This document shows, piece by piece, positions 16,196 to 24,202 of a DNA stretch of 47,010 nucleotides. Source of the DNA: Erythrobacter sp. HI0063. GTDB lineage: Bacteria > Pseudomonadota > Alphaproteobacteria > Sphingomonadales > Sphingomonadaceae. The stretch lies in assembly GCF_001635685.1 (NCBI RefSeq), contig NZ_LWFF01000024.1, positions 1 through 47,010 on the forward strand, in the 5' to 3' direction. Under the pieces are notes generated by a model that did no database searches, was not told where the DNA came from, and saw only the letters and a program-made list of their open reading frames with translations. The first letter of the stretch is position 1; every line of letters starts with the position of its first letter. The position numbers and the translations under genes are program-made.

Positions 16196-17332
16196 TTAGA
16201 GCAGCGAAAGCTGCGCCGACCGCGCCGCCTTTTCGCGCCGCGAGCCCTTTTCCACTCCTTCCAGTGACGACAGGGTGAGGCCCATCAGGCGGATCGGGCG
16301 CGGGAGCGGCAATTCGCTTTCCAGCAATTCGCGCCCGATCGCGGCGAATTCCGCCTTGTCGCCGACCAGATGCGGCACCGATTTCGCCCGTGTGTTGAGC
16401 GTGAAGTCGTTGTATTTGAGCTTGAGCGTCACGGTCCGCCCGCGCGCCTGCGATCGCTCGATCCGCTCCCATACGATATCGACGATCCGCTCCAGCGTGG
16501 CGCGCAAATCCTCGGGCGCGTGCTGGTCCTCGTGGAAGGTGCGCTCGCCCCCCACCGATTTGCGCGTCCGGCTTGAGCGGACGGGGCGCAGGTCGATCCC
16601 CCGCGCGGCGCGGTAGAGATATTCTCCGAAACTGCCGAAATTCGCCGTCAGCCAGGCCTGGTCCTTGGCCGCGAGGTCCGCGCCGGTGGCGATACCGAGC
16701 CGCTGCATCTTTTCTTCCGCCCGAGGACCGACACCATGAAAACGGCGGATCGGCAGGCTTTGTACGAAATCCGCGCCCATTCCCGGTTTGATGACGCAGA
16801 TCCCGTCGGGCTTGTTCTGATCGCTGGCCAGTTTTGCGAGGAATTTGTTGTAGCTGACCCCCGCGCTCGCGGTCAGCTGGGTCTTGGCGCGGATTTCCTG
16901 CCGGATCATCTGCGCGATGCGCGTGGCGGTACCGATCCCCAGCCGATCTTCGGTCACGTCGAGATAGGCTTCGTCGAGGCTCAGCGGTTCGACCAGATCG
17001 GTGTGGTGATGGAAAATGGCCCGGATCTGCTGCGATACTTCGCGATAGACGTCGAACCGGCTCTTGCAGAACACCAGATCGGGGCACAGGCGTTTCGCCG
17101 TGACGCTGGGCATGGCGCTCTTTACGCCGAACTTGCGCGCTTCGTAACTGGCGGCGGCGACCACGCCGCGCCCGCTCGATCCGCCGACCGCCACCGGGCG
17201 ACCGCGCAGTTCCGGATGGTCGCGCTGTTCGACGCTGGCGAAGAAAGCATCCATGTCGACATGGATGATCTTGCGCAGGCCGCTGCCGGGCGCGCCCTCG
17301 TCATCATCGTTGTCGGAACCGCAATCACCCAT
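16196..17332 (-). CDS. dinB: DNA polymerase IV (Y-family translesion polymerase)
   Basis: A 378-aa protein of normal Pol IV size. The catalytic motifs are intact: KIIHVDMDAFFASVEQRD (about residues 21-38) and PLSLDEAYLDVTED (about 96-109), which supply the metal-binding acidic residues. The little-finger region follows (GGERTFHEDQHAPEDL). The C-terminus is short and ends in SAQLSLL, resembling the beta-clamp-binding peptide QLxLF/QLSLL of these polymerases. It performs error-prone bypass of damaged bases. The ATG lies in GCATGGGTG with a weak ribosome-binding site. I found no exact alphaproteobacterial LexA box (GTTC-N7-GTTC) upstream, so SOS control is uncertain. It is divergent from the MFS exporter 60 bases away. 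Confidence 0.95.
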   Translation of the reverse strand: MGDCGSDNDDDEGAPGSGLRKIIHVDMDAFFASVEQRDHPELRGRPVAVGGSSGRGVVAAASYEARKFGVKSAMPSVTAKRLCPDLVFCKSRFDVYREVSQQIRAIFHHHTDLVEPLSLDEAYLDVTEDRLGIGTATRIAQMIRQEIRAKTQLTASAGVSYNKFLAKLASDQNKPDGICVIKPGMGADFVQSLPIRRFHGVGPRAEEKMQRLGIATGADLAAKDQAWLTANFGSFGEYLYRAARGIDLRPVRSSRTRKSVGGERTFHEDQHAPEDLRATLERIVDIVWERIERSQARGRTVTLKLKYNDFTLNTRAKSVPHLVGDKAEFAAIGRELLESELPLPRPIRLMGLTLSSLEGVEKGSRREKAARSAQLSLL

Positions 17333-17397
17333 GCAGGAATAGATAGCGAGCCGAGTTGCAAATCGGAACCTTTGCCGCCACCTGACGCTTTGTGCAG

Positions 17398-18663
17398 ATG
17401 CGAACGGAACAGCTAGCGACGGGCGAGCGCCCGAGGGCCGAAGCGGCTCGGCGTCCCCATATCAGCGAACGCTCGCTGATATGGATGATGGCGCTGCTGA
17501 TGGCGCTGAATGCGTTCGGTATCGATTCCATCCTCCCCGCGCTGGACAATCTGGCGAGCACTCTGGGGGCGGAAGGCAATAGCCGGCAATTCGTCGTCGG
17601 TGCCTATTTGATCTGTGCGGGTATCGGCGCACTGGTGCCGGGCAGCTTTGCCGACCGATATGGGCGTCGCCCGGTTCTGTTCGTGGGCCTCGGCATCTAT
17701 ATCGCGCTGTCGATAGCCTGTTCGCTGGCGACCGATTTCACCACCCTCGTCATTTTGCGCGCAATCCAGGGTTTCGGCGCAGCCTCCATCATCGCGCTTC
17801 CTCCCGCTATCATCCGCGATCGCGTCGGCGGGGACAAGATGGCCCGGATGATGAGCCTGATCTTCGTGATCTTCCTGATCGTCCCCGCCATCGCGCCGAC
17901 GATCGGGCAGGGTATTCTGGAGATCGCGGGCAGCTGGCGCTGGATTTTCGCAGCCATGGCGGCGGCGGGCACGGTGATGGCCGTATGGGTCTATACCAAG
18001 CTGCCGGAAACGCTGCACGAGGACGACCGCGTGCCGATCCGCCTGCCCGTGATCGTGCGCAATATGCGCCACTCGCTCACCCTGCGCGCCACGATCGGCT
18101 ATACGCTGGGCAGCGCGCTGGTCTTCGGCGGCCTGTTCGGTTTCATCAATTCCTCGCAGCAACTGATCGGCGAGGCTTTCAATGCGGGCGATCTCTTCCC
18201 GCTGATTTTCGCGATGTGCGCGGGCGCGATGTCGATTGCGAATTGGTCCAACAGCCGCATCGTCGAACGCTTCGGCGCCCGGCGGGTCAGCCATGCGGCG
18301 CTGTTCGTCTTCATCGCCGTCGCAGGCGCGCAATTGTGGTTCGCGAATCAGCCGGACGAGAGCCTGTGGACCTTCGTGCCGCTGATGGCAGCCAATATGG
18401 CCCTGCTCGGATTTATCGGCGCGAATTTCGGTTCGATCGCGATGGAGCCGTTCAAGCACATCGCCGGGGCAGCCAGCTCGGCGCAGAGCTTCCTGCGGTT
18501 GACGACCGGGGCCGGGCTGGGTGCGCTGATCGGATTTATGTACGATGGCACTGCACGCCCGCTGGCGACGGCGCTTTTGATCACTGCCGTGCTCAGCCTG
18601 ATCTTCGTGCTGTTCAGCGAAAAAGGCGAATTGTTCGGCGCGCCGCGCCCAGAGGCCGACTGA
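17398..18663 (+). CDS. Bcr/CflA-type multidrug efflux MFS transporter
   Basis: A 421-aa, 12-helix major facilitator. After about 28 polar residues comes TM1 with LMALNAFGIDSILPAL, then the loop motif GSFADRYGRRPVLF (motif A) and RAIQGFGAASIIALPPAIIRD, which is characteristic of the Bcr/CflA drug:H+ antiporters (DHA1). It probably exports small toxic compounds through the inner membrane. Start: ATG at 17398; a GTG two codons earlier is possible. The 5' coding part contains a perfect 12-bp inverted repeat (17457-17484). It converges on the carboxylase gene with five bases between the stops. Confidence 0.88.
   Translation: MRTEQLATGERPRAEAARRPHISERSLIWMMALLMALNAFGIDSILPALDNLASTLGAEGNSRQFVVGAYLICAGIGALVPGSFADRYGRRPVLFVGLGIYIALSIACSLATDFTTLVILRAIQGFGAASIIALPPAIIRDRVGGDKMARMMSLIFVIFLIVPAIAPTIGQGILEIAGSWRWIFAAMAAAGTVMAVWVYTKLPETLHEDDRVPIRLPVIVRNMRHSLTLRATIGYTLGSALVFGGLFGFINSSQQLIGEAFNAGDLFPLIFAMCAGAMSIANWSNSRIVERFGARRVSHAALFVFIAVAGAQLWFANQPDESLWTFVPLMAANMALLGFIGANFGSIAMEPFKHIAGAASSAQSFLRLTTGAGLGALIGFMYDGTARPLATALLITAVLSLIFVLFSEKGELFGAPRPEAD
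17457..17484. repeat. Perfect 12-bp inverted repeat at the start of the MFS gene
   Basis: CCATATCAGCGA (17457-17468), loop ACGC, TCGCTGATATGG (17473-17484). It lies about 20 codons into the MFS gene, in the segment encoding PHISERSLIW. The arms are long enough for a strong hairpin in mRNA or for a dimeric regulator. Confidence 0.6.
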
Positions 18664-18668
18664 CCCCT

Positions 18669-20537
18669 CTATTCGGATAGCGGCTCCACCACGGCCAGCA
18701 CCGCTTCCACCTGCACCTGCCCGCCTTCGCTGGCGGAAAGTTCGCTCACCGTTCCGTCGAACGGCGCGGTGAGGGCGTGTTCCATCTTCATCGCTTCGAG
18801 GACCATAAGGCGCTGACCGGCCTTGACGTTGTCGCCTTCCTTCACATCGACAGCGATCACCTTGCCCGGCATCGGGGCCAGTATAGCGCCATCGGCGGCG
18901 GAGGCCGCGCCGGACCCGCGAATTTCGGTCTCGAAGCCGAACGCCTGACCGTTGTCGAACACGACGATGCGCGTGCCGTCGGAAAAGCCGGTCAAGGAAG
19001 GCTCGAAAGGCGTGTCGTCCAGCTCCACCAGATGAGTCTTGCCGCGATGCGACAGCGCCACGGCATGGCGCGGTGCGCGGTTCAGGCGGAACCCGGCAAG
19101 GGCTTCGGGCTGATCGTCGTTCGAAACCATAACGATGCGTGCCGCGCCGCGCAAAACGGCCTCGTCGGGCTCGCCCGAGGGGATCAGCGCGTCGCCCTTG
19201 TCGGCGATGAAGCCGGTGTCGAGGCGTTCAGCGACGAAATCGTTATCGGACAGGGCGTTGGCGATGAAGGCGGCATTGGTGCGCACCGGCCAGACTTCCG
19301 CCGTTTCGGCCATTTCGACCAGCGCGTCGATCGCGTCGTCCCGATCCTCGCCCCAGGCGACCAGCTTGGCGATCATCGGGTCGTAATGCGGCGAAATCTC
19401 GTCACCTTCCTCCACGCCCGTTTCGATCCGGCCTTCCACGCCCAGATCGAGCCAGTCGAGCGGGCCGGTGCTGGGAAGGAAGCCGCTCGAAGGATCTTCG
19501 GCATAGAGGCGGGCTTCGATGGCGTGGCCTTCGATCGTCAGCTCGTCCTGCGTCCGGGGGATTTCTTCGCCGCTCGCGACGCGCAGCTGCCATTCGACCA
19601 GATCGACGCCGGTGATTTCTTCGGTCACCGGATGTTCGACCTGAAGCCTTGTATTCATTTCCATGAAGAAAATGCGGTCAGCGCGCAGGCCTTCGCTGGC
19701 ATCGGCGATGAATTCCACCGTCCCGGCGCCTTCGTAATCCACCGCCTGGGCGGCGCGCACGGCGGCGGCGCACAGTTCTTCGCGGGTTTCCGGATCCATG
19801 CCCGGGGCGGGGGCTTCCTCGATCACCTTCTGGTGGCGGCGCTGGAGCGAGCAGTCGCGTTCGAACAGGTGGACGACATTGCCGTGGGAATCGCCGAAAA
19901 TCTGCACTTCGATATGGCGCGGCGAGGTGATCCACTTTTCGAGCAGCACCTCGTCGTTCGAGAAGCTGGCCTTGGCCTCTCGCTTGCAGCTTTGCAGCAT
20001 CTCCTCGAACTGCGCCGCCTCGTCGACTTTGCGCATCCCCTTGCCGCCGCCGCCCGCGACCGCCTTGATCAGCACGGGATAGCCGATCGCGTCGGCCTCT
20101 TTCTTCAATCGCTCGGGGCTCTGGTCTTCGCCGTCATAGCCCGGCGTTACCGGCACGCCCGCTTCGCGCATCAGCTTCTTGGCCGCGTCCTTCAGGCCCA
20201 TCGCCTCGATGCTCGACGGTTTCGGGCCGACCCAGATCAGCCCTGCATCGATCACGGCCTGAGCGAAGCCCGCATTCTCGCTCAGAAAGCCGTAACCCGG
20301 ATGGATCGCTTGCGCCCCGGTATCCTTCGCCGCCGCGATGATCTTTTCGCCGACGAGATAGCTTTCCGCCGCAGGGGAGGGGCCGATATGCACGGCTTCG
20401 TCCGCGCTACGGACATGCAACGCCCTTGCATCGGCATCGGAATAGACCGCAACGGTGGCGATACCCATGTCCCGCGCGGTGCGGATGATACGGCAGGCGA
20501 TCTCGCCGCGATTGGCGATCAGAAGCTTTTGGATCAT
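18669..20537 (-). CDS. Acyl-CoA carboxylase biotin-carboxylase/biotin-carrier alpha subunit (methylcrotonyl-CoA type likely)
   Basis: A 622-aa protein. A complete biotin carboxylase covers about residues 1-445: KLLIANRGEIACRIIRTA at the start, the ATP-grasp glycine loop AVAGGGGKGMRKV, and the FMEMNTRLQVEHPVTE motif. A linker domain follows. The C-terminal biotinyl domain has LEAMKMEHALTAPFDG, whose Lys is biotinylated. Together with a beta carboxyltransferase subunit (not in this window) it carboxylates an acyl-CoA. The EAMKMEH context and the length just over 600 aa fit 3-methylcrotonyl-CoA carboxylase of leucine breakdown rather than propionyl-CoA carboxylase, which is usually about 665 aa; the substrate is not certain. 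It is downstream of crtB on the same strand but separated by 48 bases and is probably functionally unrelated to it. Confidence 0.88.
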   Translation of the reverse strand: MIQKLLIANRGEIACRIIRTARDMGIATVAVYSDADARALHVRSADEAVHIGPSPAAESYLVGEKIIAAAKDTGAQAIHPGYGFLSENAGFAQAVIDAGLIWVGPKPSSIEAMGLKDAAKKLMREAGVPVTPGYDGEDQSPERLKKEADAIGYPVLIKAVAGGGGKGMRKVDEAAQFEEMLQSCKREAKASFSNDEVLLEKWITSPRHIEVQIFGDSHGNVVHLFERDCSLQRRHQKVIEEAPAPGMDPETREELCAAAVRAAQAVDYEGAGTVEFIADASEGLRADRIFFMEMNTRLQVEHPVTEEITGVDLVEWQLRVASGEEIPRTQDELTIEGHAIEARLYAEDPSSGFLPSTGPLDWLDLGVEGRIETGVEEGDEISPHYDPMIAKLVAWGEDRDDAIDALVEMAETAEVWPVRTNAAFIANALSDNDFVAERLDTGFIADKGDALIPSGEPDEAVLRGAARIVMVSNDDQPEALAGFRLNRAPRHAVALSHRGKTHLVELDDTPFEPSLTGFSDGTRIVVFDNGQAFGFETEIRGSGAASAADGAILAPMPGKVIAVDVKEGDNVKAGQRLMVLEAMKMEHALTAPFDGTVSELSASEGGQVQVEAVLAVVEPLSE

Positions 20538-20585
20538 GCCGTTCGGCTAGCCCGCATGCGGACAAAAGCCAACTCTTCTGGCGAG

Positions 20586-21572
20586 CTACCAGCCCGCGAC
20601 GGGACGATAATCGTGGCGGGTCCAGATAATCGGCTCGTCCGGCCCTTCGGAGCGGTTGGCGATCGCCTGGCCGAAGGCGGTGAGGACGTGCCACGCTTTC
20701 TCGTAACCGGGCACCACGACGCGGCGGTCCCAGGCCAGTTGCCCGCGATCGAGGACCTTGCGCCCGATCGCGCCGTAAATGTTCGCCGCGGCCAGCACCG
20801 CCCAGCGCTGGCGGAAGCGCAGCCGCGCCGCGCCCAGCCGGGCCGCCGCCTCGTGCTTTTCCATCAGAGCGATCAGGCGCGGCATCAGGCTGGCGAGTTC
20901 GAAGCGGTTTTCCGGCAGCGCGTGTTCGCCCTGTTCCCACCCCTTTTCCGCCAGCCATTCGGCGGGGAGATAGCAGCGCCCGGCATCGGCATCTTCGACG
21001 ATGTCGCGCGCGATATTCGCCATCTGAAAGGCAAGGCCGAGATCGCATGCCCGGTCGAGCGTGTCGCCATCGTCTTCCGGCACGTCCATCACCTTGGCCA
21101 TCATTACCCCGACGGCGCCCGCGACGTGATAGCAATAGCGCAGCATGTCCCGCTCGTTCGCCGGCGCCCATCCGGTCGCGTCGAGGGCGAAGCCGGAAAT
21201 GACGTCGTTCGCCATGTCCGGGGTCAGTCCGCATTCGTCCGCCACCATGCCGAAGCCGTCAAAGGCCGGATCGGCAGTCGGCTGTTCGGCGAAAGCGCGG
21301 CGGGTGAGGACTCGGATCGCCTGCACGCGGTCTTCCGCACTTTTCAGATCGCCCTGATCGCCCAGCGGGCCGCCCTTGTCCTGATTGTCCGCGATATCGT
21401 CGCACCGGCGGCACCAGGCATAGAGCAGCCATGCCCGCTCGCGCGTCCTCTGGTCGAACAGCTTGGACGCGGCGGCGAAGCTCTGCGAGCCTTCCTCGAT
21501 CGCCTGCCTGGCCTGCGCCACCATGGACGCGCGATCGCGACCGCCGCCCGCCTGGACGGGCGTGTCCCGCAT
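20586..21572 (-). CDS. crtB: Phytoene synthase
   Basis: From the ATG at 21570-21572 the protein is 328 aa, normal for CrtB. It has the two Asp-rich prenyl-diphosphate-binding motifs, DDIAD (in WCRRCDDIADNQ, about residues 58-62) and DIVED (in QMANIARDIVEDADAGRCYLP), and the YCYHVAGAVGVMM helix typical of squalene/phytoene synthases. It condenses two geranylgeranyl diphosphates to phytoene, the first committed step of C40 carotenoid synthesis. An in-frame ATG 16 codons later is a possible alternative; neither has a strong ribosome-binding site. The LOG-family gene ends 32 bases upstream. The order crtY-crtI-(DUF559)-(LOG)-crtB suggests one transcript. HpnD-type squalene synthases are related, but the crt context decides. 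Confidence 0.93.
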   Translation of the reverse strand: MRDTPVQAGGGRDRASMVAQARQAIEEGSQSFAAASKLFDQRTRERAWLLYAWCRRCDDIADNQDKGGPLGDQGDLKSAEDRVQAIRVLTRRAFAEQPTADPAFDGFGMVADECGLTPDMANDVISGFALDATGWAPANERDMLRYCYHVAGAVGVMMAKVMDVPEDDGDTLDRACDLGLAFQMANIARDIVEDADAGRCYLPAEWLAEKGWEQGEHALPENRFELASLMPRLIALMEKHEAAARLGAARLRFRQRWAVLAAANIYGAIGRKVLDRGQLAWDRRVVVPGYEKAWHVLTAFGQAIANRSEGPDEPIIWTRHDYRPVAGW

Positions 21573-21604
21573 GAAACGCGAGGATACGAGGGGACGCTCG
21601 GTGC

Positions 21605-22192
21605 TCAGAGGTCGGAGGCCTTCATGTTGAAGATCGGCGTATGGGGCTCGTAGCTTTCCATTTGGTCGAGCAAATTGCCTAACGTGTCGGCAGCAAGGAT
21701 GATCCCCTGATGCGCGGACCGCACGAAGCCGACATCGGCCATATGGCGGTTGAAGGCGATCAGATGGTCGTAGAACCCGAAGGCGTTCAGTAGGCCCACC
21801 GGCTTGGTGTGATAGCCCAATTGCGCCCAGCTGACCGCTTCCCACAATTCGTCCATCGTGCCGACGCCGCCGGGAATGGTGACGAACCCGTCGCTGAGGT
21901 CGGTGAATTTCTGCTTGCGTTCGTGCATGCCGCCGACCGTGTGGAGTTCGCTGCAATCGTGATTGGCGACTTCCGAATTGGCGAGCGCTTCGGGGATAAC
22001 ACCGATCACCTCGCCCCCATGATCGAGCGCGCCCTTGGCGACCGCGCCCATCAGACCCAGCCTGCCGCCGCCATAGACGACCCCAATCCCACGCTGCGCC
22101 AGCGTGGCGCCGACATCGCGGGCGAGCTCGATATAGCGCGGATCGGATGGCGTGGCGGAGCCGCAATAAATGGCGAGGCGTTGAAGAGTCAC
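21605..22192 (-). CDS. LOG family protein (cytokinin-riboside-monophosphate phosphoribohydrolase-like)
   Basis: A 195-aa Rossmann-like protein. It has the nucleotide-binding loop VYGGGRLGLMGAVAKGAL (about residues 39-56) and the family motif PGGVGTMDELWEAVSWAQLG (about 107-126). LOG proteins cleave N6-modified or plain nucleoside 5'-monophosphates to base and ribose phosphate; in bacteria the physiological substrate is usually unknown. The start is a GTG overlapping the stop of the DUF559 gene as GTGA. Its GGAGG Shine-Dalgarno motif belongs to the left 52-bp repeat. It lies inside the carotenoid operon between crtI and crtB, and any link to carotenoid synthesis is unproven. Confidence 0.9.
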   Translation of the reverse strand: MTLQRLAIYCGSATPSDPRYIELARDVGATLAQRGIGVVYGGGRLGLMGAVAKGALDHGGEVIGVIPEALANSEVANHDCSELHTVGGMHERKQKFTDLSDGFVTIPGGVGTMDELWEAVSWAQLGYHTKPVGLLNAFGFYDHLIAFNRHMADVGFVRSAHQGIILAADTLGNLLDQMESYEPHTPIFNMKASDL

Positions 22193-22611
22193 AAATCCTC
22201 CCCGGTACGGGGAGGGGGACCATGCGCAGCATGGTGGAGGGGCAGCATCGATATCTCCGATCGAGAATTGCAGATTTCGACCAGTCGCATAACGACCGGC
22301 TCGACATCTTCAAGTACCGCCCTTGCCGGAACGCGCGTCGTTGCGACGCCGCGCGCTTTGAGGAATGCCGAACGGTTGGCATCGCGAAGCGCTGCGGGAG
22401 CGCTGTCGTGCGCACGACCGTCGATCTCGATCGCCAGCTTCACCTTCGCGCAATAAAAGTCGAGCACGTAGTCTCCAGCGGAGTGCTGGCGACGAAATTT
22501 AAATCCGCCGGGACGTTTTCGCAGCTCGCTCCACAGCATCACCTCGGGCAGGCTCATCTCGCTCCTGAGTCTCCGGGCGCGTTTTATGGTCGGGCGGGGG
22601 CCTGTAATCAT
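22189..22611 (-). CDS. DUF559-domain (PD-(D/E)XK/Vsr-like) putative endonuclease
   Basis: A 140-aa protein of the DUF559 family. It shows LPEVMLWSELR (residues 21-31), FKFRRQHSAGDYVLDFYC (37-54, candidate acidic residue D51), KLAIEIDGRAHD (58-69, E62 and D64) and a C-terminal helix. These match the Vsr-related nuclease fold, and the acidic residues look intact. The last 19 residues (from MLPLHH on) are encoded by the left copy of a 52-bp inverted repeat, so the native end of the domain was probably reached at about residue 121. The ATG is at 22609-22611, five bases from the right repeat copy. The gene thus fills the space between two inverted repeats, between crtI and the LOG gene. No partner methyltransferase is visible. 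The biological substrate is unknown. Confidence 0.85.
   Translation of the reverse strand: MITGPRPTIKRARRLRSEMSLPEVMLWSELRKRPGGFKFRRQHSAGDYVLDFYCAKVKLAIEIDGRAHDSAPAALRDANRSAFLKARGVATTRVPARAVLEDVEPVVMRLVEICNSRSEISMLPLHHAAHGPPPRTGEDL
22195..22246 (-). repeat. Left copy of a 52-bp inverted repeat flanking the DUF559 gene
   Basis: It contains two hairpins: CCTCCCCG/GTA/CGGGGAGG (22197-22215) and CCATGC/GCA/GCATGG (22220-22234). Compared with the reverse complement of the right copy, 46 of 52 bases agree. Four of the six differences are two compensatory base-pair changes in the second stem. This copy encodes the DUF559 C-terminal tail and supplies the ribosome-binding site of the LOG gene. Confidence 0.85.
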
Positions 22612-22615
22612 GCCC

Positions 22616-22667
22616 GGTGCCCCTCCACCAGCCTGCGGCTGGTCCCCCTCCCCGTTCCGGGGAGGAT
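22616..22667 (+). repeat. Right copy of the 52-bp inverted repeat flanking the DUF559 gene
   Basis: It carries CCAGCC/TGC/GGCTGG (22628-22642) and CCTCCCCG/TTC/CGGGGAGG (22647-22665), in opposite orientation to the left copy. It begins at the crtI stop codon (22667-22669), lying immediately downstream of crtI and upstream of the DUF559 start codon. Confidence 0.85.
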
Positions 22668-24202
22668 CACCCGACCAAGTCCTCCACCATCAGGCCTGCG
22701 GTCGCTTTCGCACTGCCGACCACGCCGGGGATGCCCGCGCCCGGATGCGTGCCCGCGCCGACGAGGTAGAAATTGTCGATCACATCATCGCGATTGTGTC
22801 CGCGGAACCAGGCGCTCTGCGTCAGGACGGGTTCGAGGCTGAAGGCGCTGCCCATATGGGCGTTCAGATCGGTCGCGAAATCGCGCGGGGTGTAGTGGAA
22901 CTTGGTCACGATCCGATCATGGATGTCGGGGATCAGCCGCTTGCCGATCTCGTCGAGCACGCGCTTTTCGAGCTGCTTGCCCATTTCTTCCCAATCGACC
23001 GCCAGCTTGCCCATATGGGCGACCGGAACCAGCGCGTAGAACGTGCTCATCCCTTCGGGCGCCATGGCCGGATCGGTCACGCTGGGGTGGTGGAGATAGA
23101 TCGAGAAATCGGCAGGCAACACGCCGCCGCCATAGATATCGTCAAGCAGCCCCTTATAGCGCGGGCCGAACAGGATCATGTGGTGCGGAATGCCGGGCCA
23201 GGTGCCCTCCAGGCCAAAATGCACCACGAACAGGCTTGGCGAAAAGCTCTTGCGCGACAGGCTCTTGGCGTAATCCTTGCCCCGCTTGGACTGGCCGAGA
23301 AGGTCCTTGTAGCTGTGCATGATGTCGGCATTGCTGGCGACCGCGTCGAACCGCTGCTTGAAGCCCGATTTCGTCTCCACCTCGGTCGCGCGGGTGCCGA
23401 GCGTGTGGACGCGCTCCACCGGATCGTCGAGCCGGACGGTGCCGCCCAGTCTTTCGAAATGCGTTACCATCGCGGCGATCAACCGATTGGTGCCGCCCTT
23501 GGCCCACCATACGCCGCCATCCTTTTCCAGCTTGTGGATCAGGGCGTAGATCGCGCTGGTCTTCATCGGATTGCCGCCGACCAGCAGCGTGTGGAAGCTG
23601 AATGCTTCGCGCAGCTTCTCGTCCTCGATGAAATGCGACACCATGGAATAGACGCTGCGCCAGGCCTGCTTTTTCGCGAGAGCGGGCGCGGCCTTCAGCA
23701 TGGATTTGAAATCGAGGAAAGGAACGTGCCCCAGCTTGACGTAGCCTTCCTCGTAAACGCCTGCGCTGTATTCGAGGAAGCGCTGATAACCCGCGACATC
23801 CGCGGGATTGATCTTGGCAATCTCGTCGAACAGATTGTCCTCGTCGTTCGAATAATCGAACAGCGTCCCATCGGGCCATTGCAGGCGATAGAAGGGCATT
23901 ACGGGCACGAGCTCGATATCCTCGGCCATGTCGTGGCCGGACAGCGCCCATAATTCCTGAAGGCAGGCGGGATCGGTGATGACGGTCGGTCCGCCATCGA
24001 AGGTGAAGCCGTCTCGCTCCCACACGTAAGCCCGGCCGCCCGGCTTGTCGCGGCCCTCGATCACCGTGGTGGCGATACCCGCCGATTGCAGGCGGATCGC
24101 CAGCGCAAGCCCGCCGAATCCCGCGCCGACGACGCAGGCGGTCTTGCCGGTGGGAGTGACGGACGAGGAGGGGCGAGCGGTCTCGATAATGGGGGCGTTC
24201 AT
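22667..24202 (-). CDS. crtI: Phytoene desaturase (CrtI type)
   Basis: A 511-aa flavoprotein of normal CrtI length. The N-terminal FAD-binding motif is VVGAGFGGLALAIRLQSAG, followed by GRDKPGGRAYVWERDGFTFDGGPTVI; the C-terminal signature appears near FYLVGAGTHPGAGIPGVVGSAK. It introduces four double bonds into phytoene to give lycopene at the cytoplasmic membrane. Its ATG overlaps the crtY stop (ATGA), so the two are coupled. The stop codon touches the right 52-bp repeat, after which the DUF559 gene begins. In many related operons crtI is followed directly by crtB, so the intervening DUF559 and LOG genes are insertions relative to that order. Confidence 0.95.
   Translation of the reverse strand: MNAPIIETARPSSSVTPTGKTACVVGAGFGGLALAIRLQSAGIATTVIEGRDKPGGRAYVWERDGFTFDGGPTVITDPACLQELWALSGHDMAEDIELVPVMPFYRLQWPDGTLFDYSNDEDNLFDEIAKINPADVAGYQRFLEYSAGVYEEGYVKLGHVPFLDFKSMLKAAPALAKKQAWRSVYSMVSHFIEDEKLREAFSFHTLLVGGNPMKTSAIYALIHKLEKDGGVWWAKGGTNRLIAAMVTHFERLGGTVRLDDPVERVHTLGTRATEVETKSGFKQRFDAVASNADIMHSYKDLLGQSKRGKDYAKSLSRKSFSPSLFVVHFGLEGTWPGIPHHMILFGPRYKGLLDDIYGGGVLPADFSIYLHHPSVTDPAMAPEGMSTFYALVPVAHMGKLAVDWEEMGKQLEKRVLDEIGKRLIPDIHDRIVTKFHYTPRDFATDLNAHMGSAFSLEPVLTQSAWFRGHNRDDVIDNFYLVGAGTHPGAGIPGVVGSAKATAGLMVEDLVG

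Noticed and set aside
17333..17400. LexA (SOS) operator between dinB and the MFS gene
   Set aside because: I looked for GTTC-N7-GTTC on the minus strand and found only one half-site (GTTC in AAAGGTTCCGATT) with no properly spaced partner.
18777..21653. A 958-codon plus-strand frame across the carboxylase, crtB and LOG genes
   Set aside because: It is antisense to three well-supported genes and has no recognisable domain; it comes from GC-rich codon bias.
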